Below are positions 30,351 to 34,170 of a stretch of 34,170 nucleotides of DNA, in pieces. Numbering within the stretch: position 1 is the first letter of the stretch; each line of letters opens with the position of its first letter. The position numbers were made by a program, and so were the translations under genes. Below the pieces are notes generated by a model, which had not been told where the DNA came from, searched no databases, and was given only the letters and a program-made list of their open reading frames with translations. This DNA comes from Acanthamoeba lenticulata (taxonomy: Eukaryota; Discosea; Longamoebia; Acanthamoebidae), in assembly GCA_002179805.1 (NCBI GenBank), contig NAVB01000495.1, forward strand, positions 1 to 34,170, written 5' to 3'.

Positions 30351-33300
30351 ATGTCCAACAAGTCGCCCTCACTTCAGCGAATGGGCTCACTGCCCATGCC
30401 CGGCATGACGGCCGCTGGCGGCACCACCCCCACCACCGCCGTACGCCAACTCGTACGTTCCCTCCCCCTTTCTTCTTCTTCTTCAAAGCCACGCGCCCTC
30501 GCCAGCCAGCGGTCTTGGCCTGACCGACTGTGGACCAGGCCATGCAGGCGGCGGGCGGGACGGCGTGCGCTGAGTTCCAGGCGGCGCCCGCCTGGCGCAA
30601 GAAGGGCGATGCCTGCGCGCGTTGCGGGCAGCCGTCTGGCGACCACACAGGCGCGAAGGCAAAGAGGTTCATCTACTCGCCCTTAACAATGATTATTACT
30701 CGTGTGCTCATCTCCTCGTCTTCTTCATGTACGACAGCGCCAGCGAGAAAAAGGACAAGAAGGTGGACAAAGAGAAAAAGGCCGAGAAGGACAAGAAGGG
30801 CGACAAGGACGTCGCGGCCAAGGATAAGCCCAAGGAGAGCGTGCTGTCCAAGCTGCCCGCGACCAAGGTGCAGCCCGCGGACCTGTCGGCCGTCGCGCTG
30901 AAGCCCATCTCGGCCCGCGCGGCGCTGCCACCGCCCGGTCGCACAACTTCTTCGACCTCGCTCGCCGCCGCGGCCGCCCTAGCCATGTCCTCCACCGCCA
31001 CCTCTGGCGGCCCTGCGGGGACGGCCTCAGGCTCTGGCTCGGGCGTTGGGTCGTCGTCGGCGCTCTCGGTCGGGTCGCCGTCGGTACCCACGAAGGCGCG
31101 CACCAACACCGAGCCCAGCGGCATGGGCTCGGCGCCCGGCACACCGCTGTCCCCGCGCATGCGGGGCAACTCCAACCCGTTCGCGGCCAACGCCTCGCCG
31201 CCGCCTTCGCCGCGTAGCAACTCGTTCTCGGCGCCTCACGCCTCCTTCTACGGGTCGCCGCTCAACAGTGGCGCACTGGCGGCGACGCCGGTCGTAACGT
31301 CCAGCCCGGGTGTGTTGCCCGCGCAGCCCTCGTCGTCATCATCAACGTCGTCATCGTCCACGTCGAGCCGGGAGCAGCCGGCTGTCTCGCTCTCATCGTC
31401 CATTTCTTCGTCGCTATCGACCAACGACGTGGTTATTCACGACAAGCTCATCGGTTCTGGCGGCCCGCCGAGCCCGATGAAGACTGGCATCGCGCCCGTG
31501 CAGTACGCGCTTGTCTTACACTGATGTGTGGTGGTGGCCTGACGGACTGACCTGAGCGCGCTCCAACGCTAGGCCCGGTAAGTTGTCGGCTTTCATCTCG
31601 AGCCAGGCCACTGCCGAGCTTTCCAAGGGCCAGCCCAAGATCTCCAAGACCGAAGGAACGCCGCAACCTGCCCGCCGGTCGGTCCTCAGCAAGGTTCAAA
31701 GTCACTCATTCATTTTTTATACTTTTTTTATTTTTTGTGGAGAATTAATTAGGATTTTTCTGTTGCCTATACAGCAAAAGACCAAGACTCTGCCGTCGTT
31801 GGACCAAACCATGCTTCAATCGCAAATCAACGATCCGGTAACGCACCCCCTTTTCTCTTCTCTAACCCAGCCACAATCTGTTGACTGACGCTGGCCTCCG
31901 ATGCAGTACGGGATGGGCGTGTCGACCTACTTCCGGACGATGAACAACCTGCTTCACGCGCTCGAACTCAAGGACGACGCCATCCAGCAAGTCGGTACGT
32001 CCGTGCATGTCCCTCTTCGCGGCTTGGTTGTTGATGCTGATGACTTTTAAACAGAGGACCTGGTCGCCAAGAGCCGTTATATTCCGTCGCTGGAAGAAAA
32101 GAAGCTCATGCAGCCCATCCCGCTTCATGCCCAACAGAGGCTGGTGCGTCACCCTCCAATTTTTGCCTATTTACTTTCTTTAACAAGTAGTAAAATAAAA
32201 AAGCAACCAGAAAATGGAATAAATTGAGGAAAAATGTGAGACTTACAGCGCGTGATGTGCAGGAGAAAGTGGTGGAGGACTTGACCGAGTTCATCAAGGT
32301 GCAGCACCGGCTGCGACAGATCATCAAGATCCAGGCCGTCACGCGCGGCTTCCTCGCCCGCAAGCAATTCAAACAATACAGTATGCGCTGCCATTCCAAG
32401 CATTCAGAATTTATTTATTTGTTCATTATAAATAATATTAAATAATATGAAATGTGCAGGCGAGTTGTACATACGAGGCCCGCTCAAGGCGCGCAATGAG
32501 GCTTTCAAGGAGCTGCTCAAGCGGGAGAAGGTTTACGTGGCCAACCTGCAGCTCATCGTCAAGGAGTACATGAAGCCGCTGAAGGAGAACACCAAGGGCT
32601 ACAGGGCCCTGTGCACCGACAAGGAGGTCTCCTCTATCTTTGGCAACATCGAGGCTCTGCTGACAGTGCACAGCGAGATGCTGCACCAGCTGGAGATCAT
32701 CCAGAGCCGATGCCCGCACTACGACGGCCTCGGCGAAGTGTTCCTCACCATGGTCCGTCCCATCCTACAGCCCCAATGATTTTTTGTCGACTCGACTGCT
32801 GACGATGTCGTCATTGTCGTCGTTGATGATGCACCATAACAGGCGCCGTTCTTCAAGGCCTACGGGGACTATGTAAATAACTTCCAGAATGGCGTCAACA
32901 CGCTCCTGGAGTGCAAGGAGAAGGACCGATTTGCGTCCTTTATCGACGAGGTCCTCTAGTTCTTGTCCTTGTTCCTCCCGTAAGGAGCTGCCACTGACGC
33001 CGCCCGCCTTCTCCCAACTCGTGCGTGGCCTGCTGCAGATCTATGTGGACCTCCAGAAGCGGAACGTCTACGTCGACCTGCACGGCCTCCTGTCCACCCC
33101 GCTTAACCACATCGCCGGCTACGAGACCCTCATCATGGTCCGTACCGCGTGCCCGAGTGTGGCGTGACGTGGCATTTGCTGACGTGGCGCCGAACCTTTC
33201 CCAGGCGTTGGTGGACAGCACGCCCGTGGGCCACAGGGACCACCGGTCGCTGTCGCACTGCTTCTCGATCATCTCGGGGACGTCGCGCTACATCCGCGAC

Positions 33301-34170
33301 TGCATCGCGTCGGCCGACAACATCCGCAACATGCAGGCCATCCAGGACAAGCTGCTCAAGGAGAAGGACAAGCCGGCGCTGCTCATCGCCAGCGATCATC
33401 AGCGGCGCGTAGTCAAGGAGGGCCCGTGCCTCATCGTCAGCCAGCCGGCCGAAAAGGAAAAGAAAAAGAAAGACAAAGAACGCAAGGTATGTACATACAA
33501 TACGCGTGTGCGGTGCGTGTGTGCGGTGTTGAATGACACGCGCGTGTGCGCAGGGCTATTTGTTTGCGTTCAACGACATCTTGCTGGTCACGCGCCCAGC
33601 CAAGGGCGGCTACAAGGTGATCGACCGGCTCGACATGGACCAGGCCAAGCTCGAGGAGCTGCCCGACACCGGCGACAGCTTCCCGCTGGGCCTCGTCCAG
33701 AACAGCCGCAAATACGTCTTTGCCATCCCGACCCTCATCGAGAAGGTGGTCTGGGTGACCGAGCTCAAGCGCACCATCGGCTACTACGAGAAGACCAAGA
33801 TCTTTGGGGCGCCGCTCGCACGGCTGTGCGACACCAAGTCCGGCGTGCCGGCCATCGTCGAGCGCCTCGCCGCCCACCTCGAGGCCGCGAAAGGTGCGCC
33901 CTTCATTTCCATATTTTATTTTGAATTAATTTTCTAATTTTTATTCATTAAAAAAATGGCAGCCTACGAGATTGTTGGCATTTTCAGGATATCGGGCAAC
34001 ATCTCCAACATCAACTTCCTGCGGGACACGATCGACCGGGCCGGGATCGGGAAGGAGGGCGACGTCAACCTGGCGATGAGCAACGTGCACGACGTGTCGA
34101 GCGTGTTCAAGCTGTTCTTCCGCGAGATGCCGGAGCCGCTGCTCACCTACGGCCTCTACGACCCGGTCCT
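30351..34170 (+). CDS. RhoGEF (DH-PH) plus RhoGAP protein with IQ motif, 3' partial
   Basis: Fourteen exons to the window edge: 30351-30452, 30539-30666, 30738-31512, 31583-31693, 31775-31837, 31907-31994, 32055-32143, 32263-32380, 32460-32752, 32843-32950, 32985-33137, 33205-33486, 33554-33893, 33963-34170; about 952 residues. Residues about 40-75 have a Cys/His cluster (CAEFQ, CARCG, GDHTG). Then come a Lys-rich block, a Ser/Pro/Ala-rich linker of about 250 residues, an IQ motif (IIKIQAVTRGFLARKQFK), a DH domain (NEAFKELLKREKVYVANL to YETLIM), a PH-like domain (GYLFAFNDILLV) and a RhoGAP domain with arginine-finger context GIFRISG and FKLFFREMPEPLLTY. One protein would both load and unload Rho-family GTPases, with calmodulin input possible. 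The intron 32951-32984 would be only 34 nt. Confidence 0.88.
32951..32984 (+). other. Inferred 34-nt intron in the DH domain
   Basis: Flanking exons encode RFASFIDE and ELPLTPPAF in different frames. Between them GTCCTCTAG...CCCGTAAG has GT/AG ends and restores phase 0, but is less than half the usual size here. A frameshift or sequence error is the alternative. Confidence 0.45.

Overview
The window reads as nuclear DNA of a free-living amoeba, most likely Acanthamoeba castellanii or a close relative. This is an inference from four things: GC-rich coding exons cut by many short introns (mostly 55-110 nt, often T-rich); very tight gene spacing on both strands; ankyrin-like repeats with the Cys-Pro-Trp signature common in Acanthamoeba and its giant viruses; and a kinase-cyclase-kinase receptor, a layout I associate with Acanthamoeba. 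Nothing looks bacterial: even the bacterial-type phosphate-binding domains are interrupted by spliceosomal introns.

I resolve sixteen genes. From left to right: (1) a 5'-truncated ankyrin-BTB protein (+, to 2117); (2) a nine-exon receptor of 1744 residues (-, 2352-8250) with signal peptide, two PstS-like modules, an EGF-like module, a membrane helix, kinase, class III cyclase and second kinase; (3) a shortened gamma-butyrobetaine/trimethyllysine dioxygenase-like gene, possibly a decaying copy (-); (4) a kelch-repeat single-pass surface protein (+); (5) a Nudix-like protein with a charged tail (+); (6) poly(ADP-ribose) glycohydrolase copy A (+); (7) a MAPK15-like pseudokinase with an F-box-like tail (-); (8) a small Rieske protein (+); (9) a mitochondrial Obg GTPase (+); (10) an intronless F-box/ankyrin-like protein (-); (11) glycohydrolase copy B (+); (12) a short-chain dehydrogenase (+); (13) an alpha/beta hydrolase (-); (14) a small charged protein with an N-myristoylation start (+); (15) a mitochondrial-type peroxiredoxin 5 (+); (16) a 3'-truncated RhoGEF-PH-RhoGAP protein (+).

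The neighbours do not form one pathway, but themes recur. Signalling is covered by genes 2, 7 and 16, ADP-ribose turnover by genes 6 and 11, ubiquitin-ligase adaptor-type modules by genes 1, 7 and 10, and mitochondrial or redox functions by genes 8, 9 and 15. The two glycohydrolases are diverged paralogues sharing six intron positions and phases.

Exon structures were derived by hand from splice sites, reading-frame phase and protein-family continuity. For thirteen genes the phases close without a conflict; the uncertain junctions are named in genes 3, 7 and 15. Four introns appear to use GC-AG instead of GT-AG splice sites, and one inferred intron is only 34 nt. The most unusual items are the double phosphate-binding-domain kinase-cyclase-kinase receptor (with an apparently altered cyclase metal site), the MAPK-like pseudokinase, the eroded dioxygenase and the cluster of GC-AG introns.
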